From Amycolatopsis australiensis (lineage in GTDB: Bacteria > Actinomycetota > Actinomycetes > Mycobacteriales > Pseudonocardiaceae): a stretch of 64,000 bases of DNA. Below, in pieces: positions 51,402-64,000 of this stretch. The stretch spans positions 1,426,001 through 1,490,000 of the forward strand of contig NZ_FPJG01000006.1 in NCBI RefSeq assembly GCF_900119165.1, read 5' to 3'. The notes under the pieces were generated by a model. It saw only the letters and a program-made list of their open reading frames with translations, made no database searches and was not told the origin of the DNA. The position numbers were made by a program, and so were the translations under genes. The first letter of the stretch is position 1, and the number at the start of each line of letters is the position of its first letter.

Positions 51402-51672
51402 GAGCTGTCCGGTAAGTCATCGGAGCCAGCGCACGATCGCGGCGCTGGTGAGTTCGGCCTGGTAGTAAGCGGCGCGTTCGGCGTAGCGGGTACCTAGGTC
51501 ACGGAACTGTGGTCGTTGATGACCTGGCGGTGATCCCGCCACCGCCGCCCGCCGCCTTGCTGCGGTGGCAGCAACGGCTCGATCACCGCCCACGCCTTGG
51601 CCGTCAGCTCACCACGACCAACCACCCGGCACAACTACCAAAGGTCCAGCTCAACCGCTTACCGGACACGGC
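51402..51672 (-). mobile_element. Decayed IS5-family element with CTAG target repeats
   Basis: Ends share TGTCCGGTAAG in inverted orientation (51406-51416 and 51657-51667), and CTAG flanks both sides (51398-51401, 51673-51676), fitting the YTAR target of IS5 elements. Inside on the minus strand are a transposase start (LTAKAWAVIEPLLP...GRRWRDHRQVIND) and a transposase end (YAERAAYYQAELTSAAIVRWLR) in separate pieces, so most of the gene is deleted. It is not active by itself. It sits exactly between the stops of two convergent genes. Confidence 0.85.
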
Positions 51673-52623
51673 CTAGACCGCGACGAGCTCGGGTTCGGGC
51701 CTGCGCGCGGGCCGCCGCAGCGAGCCGAGCAGCACGCCGGCGATCACGACCGCCGCCGCGGCGATCTCCAGCCAGGTCGGCCGCTCGCCCAGCAGCAGGA
51801 ACGACGCCGTCAGCCCGACCACCGGCACGAGCAGCGAGAACGGCGAGACGACGCCGGCCGGGTTGCGTCGCATCAGCGTGGTCCACAGACCCGAGCCGAC
51901 GACGGTGCCGATCAGGACGACGTAGCTGAGCCCCGCGAGCGCGGTCAGCCCGGTCGAGGTGCCGAGCGTCGTCAGGGACCGCCACTGCGCGGCAGGCCCC
52001 TCCATGACCAGCGAAAGCGCGAACATCGGCAGCGGCGGCACCACCGACATCCACAGCGTGAAGTGCAGCGGGTTGTCCGGCTCCGCCCGCCGCGTGCTGA
52101 GGTTGCCGAACGCCCAGCTCAGCGCGGCCAGGAGGGTGAGCACCATCGGCAGCAGCGCCGCGTGCCCGGACTGCTGCCACGCGATCGCGGCCATCCCGGC
52201 GACGGCCAGCGCGATCCCGGCCAGCTGGTGCGGCGTGACGCGTTCACGCAGGAAGACGGCGCCGAGCAGCACCGTGAACGGCGCCGACGCCTGCAGCACC
52301 AGCGAGGCCAGCCCGGTCGGCATCCCGGTGTCCATCGCGATGAACAGGAACGCGAACTGGCCGGTCCCGAACCCGAGCCCGTAGCCGAGCAGGTGCCGCA
52401 CCTTCACCTTCGGCCACGGCACGAACAGGACCGTCGGCACGGCGATGACGGCGAACCGCAGCGCGCCCGCGAACACCGGCGGGAACTGGCCGAGCGTGGC
52501 GTGGATGGCGAGGAAGTTCAGGCCCCAGAGGACGGCGACGAGCACGGCGAGCAGACGGTCACGGGTGGGCAGGCCTCCACTTTCGCAAGGCGAACAGTGA
52601 AGGACCAGCGAGATTATCTGCAC
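51673..52623 (-). CDS. EamA-family (DMT) transporter
   Basis: Up to 316 aa with ten transmembrane helices in two EamA halves: LLAVLVAVLWGLNFLAIHA (first), FTVLLGAVFLRERVTPHQLAGIALAVAGM (end of half one) and TASFLLLGERPTWLEIAAAAVVIAGVLLGS (end of half two). Exports metabolites in many cases; substrate unknown. Start uncertain: ATG at 52623 would cover the TTCGC-GCGAA dyad of the divergent promoter; a GTG at 52545 would start right at helix 1. Stop TAG falls in the CTAG beside the IS remnant. Confidence 0.88.
   Translation of the reverse strand: MQIISLVLHCSPCESGGLPTRDRLLAVLVAVLWGLNFLAIHATLGQFPPVFAGALRFAVIAVPTVLFVPWPKVKVRHLLGYGLGFGTGQFAFLFIAMDTGMPTGLASLVLQASAPFTVLLGAVFLRERVTPHQLAGIALAVAGMAAIAWQQSGHAALLPMVLTLLAALSWAFGNLSTRRAEPDNPLHFTLWMSVVPPLPMFALSLVMEGPAAQWRSLTTLGTSTGLTALAGLSYVVLIGTVVGSGLWTTLMRRNPAGVVSPFSLLVPVVGLTASFLLLGERPTWLEIAAAAVVIAGVLLGSLRRPARRPEPELVAV
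52582..52594. promoter_or_regulatory. LysR-type dyad between the EamA and LysR genes
   Basis: TTCGC-AAG-GCGAA, a 5-3-5 inverted repeat, flanked by CACT/AGTG. It lies 66 bp upstream of the LysR gene, the typical place for a LysR autoregulatory site. Confidence 0.45.
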
Positions 52624-52659
52624 GGACCTTGTAGCCGTGCTTCAACTACGCTGTGGCGC

Positions 52660-53571
52660 GTGGACCTGGGTCGTCTCCGCACGTTGCGGGAGTTCGCCGA
52701 CCGCGGCAGCGTCACGGCGGCCGCGCGGGCGCTGCACTGCACGCCGTCCGCGGTTTCGCAGCAGCTGCGGGCGCTGCAGAGCGAGGTCGGACTGCCGCTG
52801 ACCGAACCGGCCGGGCGGGGGCTGCGGCTGACCGACGCCGGCCGCGCGCTCGTCGCCCGCGCCGACGAGGTGCTGGCGGCGCTCGAACGCGCCGAGTCCG
52901 AACTGGACACCTACCGCAGCGCGCCGCGCGGCCGGGTGCGGCTCGCGATCTTCCAGTCGGCCGGGCTGATGCTGCTACCGGGCCTGCTCACCCGCGTCGC
53001 CGGGTACGAGGGCCTGGAGGTCGACGTCCGCGACGTCGACATGACGCCGCCGGAGGTGCCCGGCCTGGTCGCGGACTACGACGTCGTCGTCGCGCACCGG
53101 GACGAGCACGCGCCGGAGTTCGACTCCGGCCGCCTCGACGTCGTGCCGCTGCTGCGCGAACCGCTCGACGTCGCGCTCCCGGCCGGGCACCGCCTGGCGA
53201 ACCGGCGGCGGGTCGAGCTGGCCGACCTGGCGGACGAACGCTGGATCAGCGTCGACTTCGGCTTCCCGGTGGACGACGTCCTGCGCTCGCTGACCATCCG
53301 CACCGGCGTGCGGCCGGTGGTGGTGCAGCGGATCAACGACTTCCGGATCACCGAGCGGCTGGTCGCGGCCGGGCACGGGATCGCGCTGCTGCCGCGGTAC
53401 ACGATGAACACCGGTCGCGGCAGCGGGCTGGTCGGCAGGCCGCTGGCCGGGATCCGGGCGGCGCGGCTGGTGGAGGCGGTGTGCCGGACCGGCGCGCGGC
53501 AGCGCCCGGCCGTGGCCAAGGTGATCGACGAGCTGCGCGCGGAGGTCGCCGAGCTGACCGGGGAACGGTGA
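52660..53571 (+). CDS. LysR-family transcriptional regulator
   Basis: 303 aa from GTG. N-terminal HTH DLGRLRTLREFADRGSVTAAARALHCTPSAVSQQLRAL, then a substrate-binding domain with VRLAIFQSAGLMLLPGLL and LVAAGHGIALLPRY. It is divergent from the EamA transporter and likely controls it. Confidence 0.94.
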   Translation: MDLGRLRTLREFADRGSVTAAARALHCTPSAVSQQLRALQSEVGLPLTEPAGRGLRLTDAGRALVARADEVLAALERAESELDTYRSAPRGRVRLAIFQSAGLMLLPGLLTRVAGYEGLEVDVRDVDMTPPEVPGLVADYDVVVAHRDEHAPEFDSGRLDVVPLLREPLDVALPAGHRLANRRRVELADLADERWISVDFGFPVDDVLRSLTIRTGVRPVVVQRINDFRITERLVAAGHGIALLPRYTMNTGRGSGLVGRPLAGIRAARLVEAVCRTGARQRPAVAKVIDELRAEVAELTGER

Positions 53572-53580
53572 TCCCGCGGA

Positions 53581-53605
53581 AACCATGACAGGAGTTGTCA
53601 TGGTT
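53581..53605. promoter_or_regulatory. Perfect 25-bp palindrome upstream of the SDR gene
   Basis: AACCATGACA and TGTCATGGTT, arms of 10 bp with a 5-base GGAGT centre, 19 bp before the SDR start. Size and symmetry fit a TetR- or MarR-type operator. As a terminator for the LysR gene it lacks a T run and is AT-rich for this genome. Confidence 0.6.
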
Positions 53606-53624
53606 GGCCGCGACCGTGGTCGGC

Positions 53625-54517
53625 ATGAGCACACTTTCCGGAAAGACCGCCCTGGTCGCGGGCGGCACGCGCGGCGCGAGCCGGGCGATCGCGGTCGAGC
53701 TGGGCCGCGCGGGTGCCTTCGTCTACGTCACCGGCCGGTCGACCCGCGCCGGGCGGTCCGAAGTGGACCGGCCCGAGACGATCGAGGAGACCGCGGAGCT
53801 GGTCGAGAAGGCGGGCGGCCGGGCGGAGGCGATCCGCGTCGACCACCTGGTGCCGGCGGAGGTCGAGGCGCTGGCGAAGCGGATAGACCCGCTCGACATC
53901 CTGGTCGACGGCCTCTGGGGCGGCGACAAGCACCTCGGCTGGGGCAAGCCGGTGTGGGAGCACGACCTGGACGCCGGCCTGCGGATGATCCGCCTCGGCA
54001 TCGACGCGCACCTGATCACCAGCCACTTCCTGCTGCCGCGGCTGATCGAGCGGCCGGGCGGGCTGCTGGTCGAGCTGACCGACGGCACGGCGGAGTACAA
54101 CGCGAAGTACCGCGAAGGGACTTCGCTGCCCTTCTACGTGGCGAAGGCGTCGGCGCACCTGCTGGCGATCGGCGAGGCGGCGGAGCTGGCGGCCCACGGC
54201 GCGACGGCGGTGGCGTTCACGCCGGGCTACCTGCGTTCGGAGATGATGCTGGACATCTACGGGGTCACGGAGGACAACTGGCGCGACGCGTGCGAGCGGG
54301 TGCCGCACTTCGCGATCTCCGAGTCCCCGACGTTCTGCGGCCGCACGGTGGTGGCGCTGGCCTCGGACCCCGATCGGGCGAGGTGGTCGGGCCGGACGGT
54401 GAGCAGCGGCCAGCTGGCGAAGGAGTACGAAGTGGACGACGTGGACGGAAGCCGTCCGGACGCGTGGCGGTACATCGCGGAGGTGGCCGACGCCGGTAAA
54501 CCGGCGGACACGACCGG

Positions 54518-54527
<10 letters not shown>
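53625..54527 (+). CDS. Short-chain dehydrogenase/reductase
   Basis: 300 aa from ATG at 53625. TALVAGGTRGASRAIAVELG is the NAD(P)-binding loop; FYVAKASAHLLA is the YxxxK pair. The usual catalytic Ser before the Tyr is not clear (LVELTDGTAEYNAKY in its place), so activity may be altered. A 25-bp palindrome precedes it. Its 3' end overlaps the convergent WYL regulator by 10 bp. Confidence 0.92.
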
Positions 54528-57400
<2,873 letters not shown>

Positions 57401-57470
57401 AAGCGGGGCACCTTCTCCTGAGGGTTACCTGTGGGTAGCAATTGGTTCGTCGCCGTGCGAAACTGCGGGC

Positions 57471-57851
57471 ATGGGTGAGCACGCAGAGTCGTCGTCTTCG
57501 TCGGCATCGGAGGAGACGCGGGCGTCCCGCCGGGCGCGGGTCGACTGGCGCGGCGCAGGTGGCCGGGCGGCCTCGCTGGTGGCGTCGATCGTCCGCTGGC
57601 TCGGGTTGATCTTCGCGGCGCTGCTGGTGCTCCACGTGATCTTCACGGTGGGCTCGGCCAACCCGAACAACGGCATCGTGTCGTTCGTGAAGTCCTGGGC
57701 GGACAGCCTGGCGCTGGGCTTCAGCGATCTGTTCACACCGAGTGACGAGAAGCTGCGCGTCTTGGTGAACTACGGCATCGCGGCGGTGTTCTGGCTCGTG
57801 GTGTCGGGCATCCTGGCGAAGATCATCCGCCGGGTGGGTGGAGCTTCCTGA
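57471..57851 (+). CDS. Small membrane protein of unknown function
   Basis: 126 aa. Ser/Glu/Arg-rich N-terminus (1-33), then a hydrophobic helix (about 40-61) and a second (about 98-119), with SWADSLALGFSDLFTPSDEKLRVLVNYG between them. Similar small proteins of this kind occur next to leuA in actinomycetes. No enzyme motif. Convergent with the nitroreductase, with a hairpin between. Confidence 0.78.
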   Translation: MGEHAESSSSSASEETRASRRARVDWRGAGGRAASLVASIVRWLGLIFAALLVLHVIFTVGSANPNNGIVSFVKSWADSLALGFSDLFTPSDEKLRVLVNYGIAAVFWLVVSGILAKIIRRVGGAS

Positions 57852-57861
57852 GGCTCGGCAT

Positions 57862-57886
57862 CGCGCCGGCCTGCCTCGCCGGCGCG
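57862..57886. terminator. Bidirectional hairpin between convergent genes
   Basis: CGCGCCGGC and GCCGGCGCG pair around CTGCCTC, a 9-bp stem, directly downstream of the membrane protein stop and before the nitroreductase stop. Confidence 0.6.
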
Positions 57887-57923
57887 CTTCGCGTGATCGG
57901 CTTCAGTGACGCGAGTTGCACGC

Positions 57924-58514
57924 TCAGACCGCCGGCGTGCCCCACTCGCCGGTGAACGCGAACTCCTCCAGCGGCAGCCGCACCCGCTCGGCCTTCTCCC
58001 GTTCGATCCGCCAGTCCTCCCCGAGCACCTCCGGCGGCGCCGGCGATCCCACGGCGATGGCGACCCGGGGCACCGCGTCCTCCGGAAGGCCGAACGCCGC
58101 CCGCACCGCGTCCGGCGAGAAGCCCGCCATCTGGTGCGCGACCAGGCCCAGCTCCACCGCCTGCAGCACGAGGTTCTCCGACGCCAGTCCCAGCCCGTAC
58201 TCCGCGTACGGCACCGTGCCCTTCTCGTTCGTCGTCACCATCACGCCGATCAGCAGCAGGCTCGCGCGGTGCGCCCACGCCTGGTTGCCCGAGTTGAGCG
58301 TCGCCAGGATCGCGTCGAACGACGGGGTGCCGCGCACGCCCACCAGGTAGCGCGCCGGCTGGGTGTTGCCGAACGACGGTGCCCAGCGCGCCGCCTCCAG
58401 CAGCGCTCTCACCTGGTCCGGAGTCACCGCGCCGGACGGGTCCAGCGCCCGCGGGCTCCAGCGTTCGGCCATCAGGGACGCGATCGGGACGCTCGTCACA
58501 GCCGGCTTTCGCAT
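57924..58514 (-). CDS. Nitroreductase-family protein
   Basis: 196 aa. FMN-binding nitroreductase fold: [43 protein letters not shown] at the N-terminus and [44 protein letters not shown] in the middle. Probably a NAD(P)H-dependent reductase of quinones or nitro compounds; the family also includes proteins of unknown substrate. Confidence 0.92.
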   Translation of the reverse strand: MRKPAVTSVPIASLMAERWSPRALDPSGAVTPDQVRALLEAARWAPSFGNTQPARYLVGVRGTPSFDAILATLNSGNQAWAHRASLLLIGVMVTTNEKGTVPYAEYGLGLASENLVLQAVELGLVAHQMAGFSPDAVRAAFGLPEDAVPRVAIAVGSPAPPEVLGEDWRIEREKAERVRLPLEEFAFTGEWGTPAV

Positions 58515-58583
58515 GATCCTGACGATAGCGAGGAGTGCGCTGCATCACTCGGAAGGAAGGGCTCCGCGCATTTCGTTGGCGTT

Positions 58584-58602
58584 ACGGAAGATTTACTTCC
58601 GT
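58584..58602. promoter_or_regulatory. Inverted repeat in the upstream region of lysC
   Basis: ACGGAAG-ATTTA-CTTCCGT, a perfect 7-5-7 dyad in a locally AT-rich patch 141 bp before the lysC GTG and 69 bp from the divergent nitroreductase ATG. A candidate operator. Confidence 0.4.
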
Positions 58603-58743
58603 GCCGCCCGTCCACGGGGTCCGCCCCACGTCAAGAGGGTGGCGGGCCGTCCAACCCCCGGTAAGCTCCAGGTCAAATCATGGGACGCGGGGGCTCTCCG
58701 GTGCCCACCAGGGAGCCGCCCGGCCCGTCGAGGAGGTTCGGGC

Positions 58744-61049
<2,306 letters not shown>

Positions 61050-61058
61050 CGCGCTGGA

Positions 61059-61088
61059 GCCGTCACGCGTCCCGGGACGCGTGACGGC
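61059..61088. terminator. 30-bp perfect palindrome after asd
   Basis: GCCGTCACGCGTCCC followed directly by its reverse complement GGGACGCGTGACGGC, 15-bp arms, no loop. It overlaps the last codons of the convergent gene at 61063-62046. Likely a bidirectional terminator; no T run. Confidence 0.6.
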
Positions 61089-62046
61089 ACGCCTGCGCGC
61101 GCAGGGCCGCGAACTGCTTGACGGGGTCCGTGGATCGCTTGACGTCGGTCGTGAAGTGCCAGACGTACCCGTCGGCGTGGCCGCCGAGCCGCCGGAACTG
61201 CGCGACGGCTTCGTCGTGGCGGCCGTTGTGGTGCAGCGCGTAGATGGCGTAGCCGCGGTCTTCCCGGGTGCACGGGTGCTGGGCGCCTTCGCCGTCCAGC
61301 CAGGGCAACGCCGCGCCGAGGGCCTCCTGGACGTACCGGCTGCGCCAGATCGGGTTGCCCTCCATGGCCATCTCGAAAGCCGCCCGCAGGGGCATCGGCG
61401 TCAACGACGGCGCCATCGCCGCCGCCCCGGACGCGAAGTCGAGCAAGCGTTCTTCGGTGCCGTGCCACTTCGGGCACCAGTAGCGCAGGGCGCGGTCGTG
61501 GCCGGGCCGGTGGGCGGCCGCGCGGACGAGCAGGCCGGACCAGATCCCGTCGAAGGGCTGGTAGCGGACCTCGAGCCCGGTGGCGACGGAGACGAGGGTC
61601 GCCCACGGCGTCGGGTCGGCTTCGGCGAGTCCGGCCGCCTTCCAGGCCGTGTCGCGGGCGTGTTCCAGCAACTGGAAGAAGGGTCCGAACTGCTGCCTGC
61701 TGGTGAGCCGGGCGCGCGCACTGCCCCGCCGCTGCCACGCCAGGGCGACGAAGGTCTCCGCCTGCACGACGGTGGCGTCGGGATCGCCGTCCCGTTCGGC
61801 GAGCCAGTCGCGCAGCCACTGCCGTTCCGTGGTGGCGGCGGTGGCGAGCGCGCCGACCGCGGCGGTGCGCCGGTCCCAGTCCCCGTGCCGCGCGGCGACG
61901 AGCCCGGCCGCGGGGTGCCAGTCTCCGGCGAGCGCGGCGGCGACGGCAGCGGCCAGCTCGGGGTCGGCGTAGTGCGGATCGGCGGTCAGCTCGCCGTCCG
62001 GGACCATCCCCCGGGCGGCCGGTCCGGGGCCGGGCAGCAGGCGCAT
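61063..62046 (-). CDS. Protein of unknown function, alpha-helical
   Basis: 327 aa, no signal or membrane segment. Trp/Ala/Arg-rich helices through the whole length: AAAVAAALAGDWHPAAGLVAARHGDWDRRT near the N-terminus, WATLVSVATGLEVRYQPFDGIWSGLLVRAAAHRPGHDRALRYW in the middle, and HNGRHDEAVAQFRRLGGHADGYVWHF near the end. The pattern suggests a TPR-like or helical-repeat scaffold. The ends are firm: ATG at 62046, TGA at 61063-61065 within a palindrome. Family not recognised. Confidence 0.8.
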   Translation of the reverse strand: MRLLPGPGPAARGMVPDGELTADPHYADPELAAAVAAALAGDWHPAAGLVAARHGDWDRRTAAVGALATAATTERQWLRDWLAERDGDPDATVVQAETFVALAWQRRGSARARLTSRQQFGPFFQLLEHARDTAWKAAGLAEADPTPWATLVSVATGLEVRYQPFDGIWSGLLVRAAAHRPGHDRALRYWCPKWHGTEERLLDFASGAAAMAPSLTPMPLRAAFEMAMEGNPIWRSRYVQEALGAALPWLDGEGAQHPCTREDRGYAIYALHHNGRHDEAVAQFRRLGGHADGYVWHFTTDVKRSTDPVKQFAALRAQACRHASRDA

Positions 62047-62099
62047 GGCGGCTGATTCTCCCGGAGCGCTCCGGGCGCCCGGCGGGGGATACTCGGCTG

Positions 62100-62879
62100 A
62101 TGCCCCGGTTGATCCTCGCCCCGTCCGACTCCGGCCGCCGCGATTGGCGGATGGGCGCCGGCCCCACCGATCTGCTGCGCCACGGCGCGGACCGTCGGCT
62201 GGGGGCCGAGGTCGTCACCGTGGACGGGTCCTACGACGAGGTCCAGCGGGCGGTCGCCGACGAGGTCACGCGCGCGGTCGCGGACCGTGTCGCGCCGGTC
62301 GTGCTGGCCGGCAACTGCGGCGCGTCGGTCGGCGTCGTGGCCGGGTGGGCCGCGTCCGACGACCTGGCGGTGGTGTGGCTCGACGCGCACGGCGACCTGA
62401 ACACTCCCGAGACGACGACCTCGGGTTTCGTCGACGGCATGGCGCTCGCCATGCTGACCGGCCGCTGCCCGGCGGCGCTCCCGGAGTTCCGCCCGGTCCC
62501 CGACGAACAGGTCCTGCTGGTGGGCGCGCGCGACCTCGACCCCGCGGAGCGGGCCGTGCTGGACGAGTCCGCCATCCGCCTGCTCCCGGCCCGGGCGGCG
62601 GAGGTCGCCCGCGCGGAGCTGCCCTCACGCGTGCGGCGGGTGCACCTGCACGTCGACCTGGACGTGCACGATGCCGAACGCGCCGGCCGGGCCAACGAGT
62701 TCGCGGTGCCCGGCGGTCCCGACGCGGCCGAGGTCCGCGACGTCGTCGAGGCGGTCAGCGCCCGCTGGCCGGTGGTGAGCGCGACCTTCGCGGCGTACGA
62801 CCCGGCGGCGGACACCGAGGGGACGATCCGCGCGGCGGCCCTGCGGCTGATCGAGCTGGTCGGCGCCAAGCTCACCTGA
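62100..62879 (+). CDS. Arginase/ureohydrolase-fold protein with altered metal motif
   Basis: 259 aa. The ureohydrolase fold is shown by LAGNCGASVGVVAG (the family's GGDHS position), VVWLDAHGDLNTPETTTSG (DAHxD), and LHVDLDVHDAE (DxD). The first Mn ligand (His in GGDHS) is replaced: the block reads GNCGAS, with Cys where His is expected. The other Asp and His ligands are kept. Arginase or agmatinase activity is therefore uncertain. Confidence 0.85.
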   Translation: MPRLILAPSDSGRRDWRMGAGPTDLLRHGADRRLGAEVVTVDGSYDEVQRAVADEVTRAVADRVAPVVLAGNCGASVGVVAGWAASDDLAVVWLDAHGDLNTPETTTSGFVDGMALAMLTGRCPAALPEFRPVPDEQVLLVGARDLDPAERAVLDESAIRLLPARAAEVARAELPSRVRRVHLHVDLDVHDAERAGRANEFAVPGGPDAAEVRDVVEAVSARWPVVSATFAAYDPAADTEGTIRAAALRLIELVGAKLT

Positions 62880-62969
62880 GTCATCCACAGTGGACGATCC
62901 GAAAACACCTTGTCCGATCCGGCGCCGAGCGGGATCCTAAGCCCGGCAAGCAAGTCAAGGGGAGGAACC

Positions 62970-64000
62970 ATGTACACCGCCGTCGGCGGCGCGCGCGTCC
63001 CGATCCGGATGTGGGCTGATCCCGCTTCGGTCGAAGAGCAGGCCATGCGGCAGCTGCACAACGTCGCCAACCTGCCGTGGGTGCACGGCGTCGCCGTGAT
63101 GCCCGACGTCCACTACGGCAAGGGAGCGACCGTCGGCAGCGTCATCGCCATGCGCGACGCCGTCTCGCCCGCCGCCGTCGGGGTCGACATCGGGTGCGGG
63201 ATGAGCGCTGTCCGGACGTCGCTCACCGCGAAGGACCTGCCGGACGACCTCGGGAAGCTGCGCCGGCGCATCGAAAGCGCCGTGCCGGTCGGATTCGGGC
63301 TGCACAAGACGCCCGTCAACCCGGCCAAGGTGCACGGCGTCGGTGGCTGGGACGCCTTCTGGGACGGCTTCCGCCACCTGCACGAGGGCGTCCAGGACCT
63401 GCACGACCGGGCCGCGCGGCAGATCGGGAGCCTCGGCGGCGGGAACCACTTCATCGAGGTGTGCCTCGACCAGGCCGACGGCCGCGTGTGGCTGATGCTG
63501 CACTCCGGCTCGCGCAACATCGGCAAGGAGCTCGCCGAGCGGCACATGGCCGTCGCGCGCAAGCTGCCGCACAACGCCGACCTGCCCGACCGGGACCTCG
63601 CCGTCTTCGTCGCCGGCACGCCCGAGATGGCGGCCTACCGGCGGGACCTGTTCTGGGCGCAGGACTACGCGGCGCGCAACCGCGCCACGATGGTCGCGCT
63701 CGTCAAGCAGGCGGTCCGGGACGAGCTGCCGCACGTCACCTTCGACGACGCCATCTCCTGCCACCACAACTACGTCGCCGAGGAGACCTACGACGGCGTC
63801 GACGTGCTCGTCACCCGCAAGGGCGCGATCCGCGCCGGATCGGGTGACCTCGGGATCATCCCGGGCAGCATGGGGACCGGTTCGTACATCGTCCGCGGGC
63901 TCGGGAACGACTCGTCGTTCCGGTCGGCGTCGCACGGCGCGGGCCGCCGGATGTCGCGTACCAAGGCGAAGAAGCTGTTCAGCGCCGAGGACCTCGCGGC
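62970..64000 (+). CDS. rtcB: RtcB-family RNA ligase (3' end outside window)
   Basis: 343 codons are visible, no stop. HGVAVMPDVHYGKGATVGSVIA, VGVDIGCGM (metal-binding Asp73 and Cys76), GGGNHFIEV, HSGSRNIGKELAERH, CHHNYVAEE, and SASHGAGRRMSR, which contains the catalytic His that is guanylylated. RtcB joins RNA 3'-phosphate or 2',3'-cyclic phosphate ends to 5'-OH. AGGGGAGG lies 5 bases before the ATG. No archease or Rta-type partner is next to it on the visible side. Confidence 0.95.
   Translation, partial: MYTAVGGARVPIRMWADPASVEEQAMRQLHNVANLPWVHGVAVMPDVHYGKGATVGSVIAMRDAVSPAAVGVDIGCGMSAVRTSLTAKDLPDDLGKLRRRIESAVPVGFGLHKTPVNPAKVHGVGGWDAFWDGFRHLHEGVQDLHDRAARQIGSLGGGNHFIEVCLDQADGRVWLMLHSGSRNIGKELAERHMAVARKLPHNADLPDRDLAVFVAGTPEMAAYRRDLFWAQDYAARNRATMVALVKQAVRDELPHVTFDDAISCHHNYVAEETYDGVDVLVTRKGAIRAGSGDLGIIPGSMGTGSYIVRGLGNDSSFRSASHGAGRRMSRTKAKKLFSAEDLA

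Overview
The window is a 64 kb piece of a high-GC actinobacterial chromosome. GTG and TTG starts, many ATGA/GTGA start-stop overlaps, an F420/deazaflavin-type reductase, a conservon (cvnABCD), a TTGTCCACA-type DnaA box and the order dnaX...ybaB-recR...leuA...lysC-asd all point to a filamentous actinomycete. Gene content looks most like the Pseudonocardiaceae (Amycolatopsis or a relative); this is an inference from content, not from a search. The window is mostly ordinary chromosomal backbone with several less ordinary islands.

Left end (1-8.4 kb): a leftward operon of two tandem small helical paralogues, a 909-aa FtsK/SpoIIIE-type ATPase and a partial coiled-coil protein; a frameshifted methyltransferase; tRNA-Ser(GGA); then a PP2C phosphatase divergent from an HTH-DNA-methylase and a soluble Ser/Thr kinase. 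8.4-14.6 kb: membrane protein, L,D-transpeptidase lipoprotein, 3-hydroxyacyl-CoA dehydrogenase, a TetR/deazaflavin-reductase pair with paired operators, and a NarL-type two-component pair. 14.6-20 kb: a 30-bp tandem repeat, then a divergon (DUF5666-like membrane protein; OmpR-type regulator, histidine kinase, GT39 mannosyltransferase-like protein) whose three promoters all carry CACAG boxes in exact 11-bp phase.

20-27.5 kb: an SsuA/NrtA-type ABC transporter followed at once by cvnABCD, then the SRP RNA. 27.6-34.3 kb: spermidine-synthase-like protein, dnaX with an internal coding minisatellite, a 0.5-kb noncoding minisatellite, a PPOX protein, HxlR regulator, amidase, ybaB, recR and a glucosaminidase. 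34.8-42.4 kb: surface-glycan genes (UDP-GlcNAc 2-epimerase, two GT2 enzymes, a Wzx-like flippase, DUF6541, DUF2304) and a kinase of the uridine-kinase type. 42.7-48.5 kb: a complete five-gene peptide ABC transporter ending in a strong terminator.

48.5-64 kb: an ECF42-type sigma factor with its DGPF partner and a divergent SnoaL-like protein, a three-box DnaA cluster upstream of a DedA protein, a short decayed IS5-family element, an EamA/LysR divergent pair, an SDR gene behind a perfect palindrome, leuA overlapping a WYL regulator, a small membrane protein and a nitroreductase, lysC (with internal beta start)-asd, an unrecognised 327-aa protein, an arginase-fold protein with an altered metal motif, and rtcB cut by the window end. 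No rRNA, CRISPR array, biosynthetic gene cluster or intact mobile element was found.
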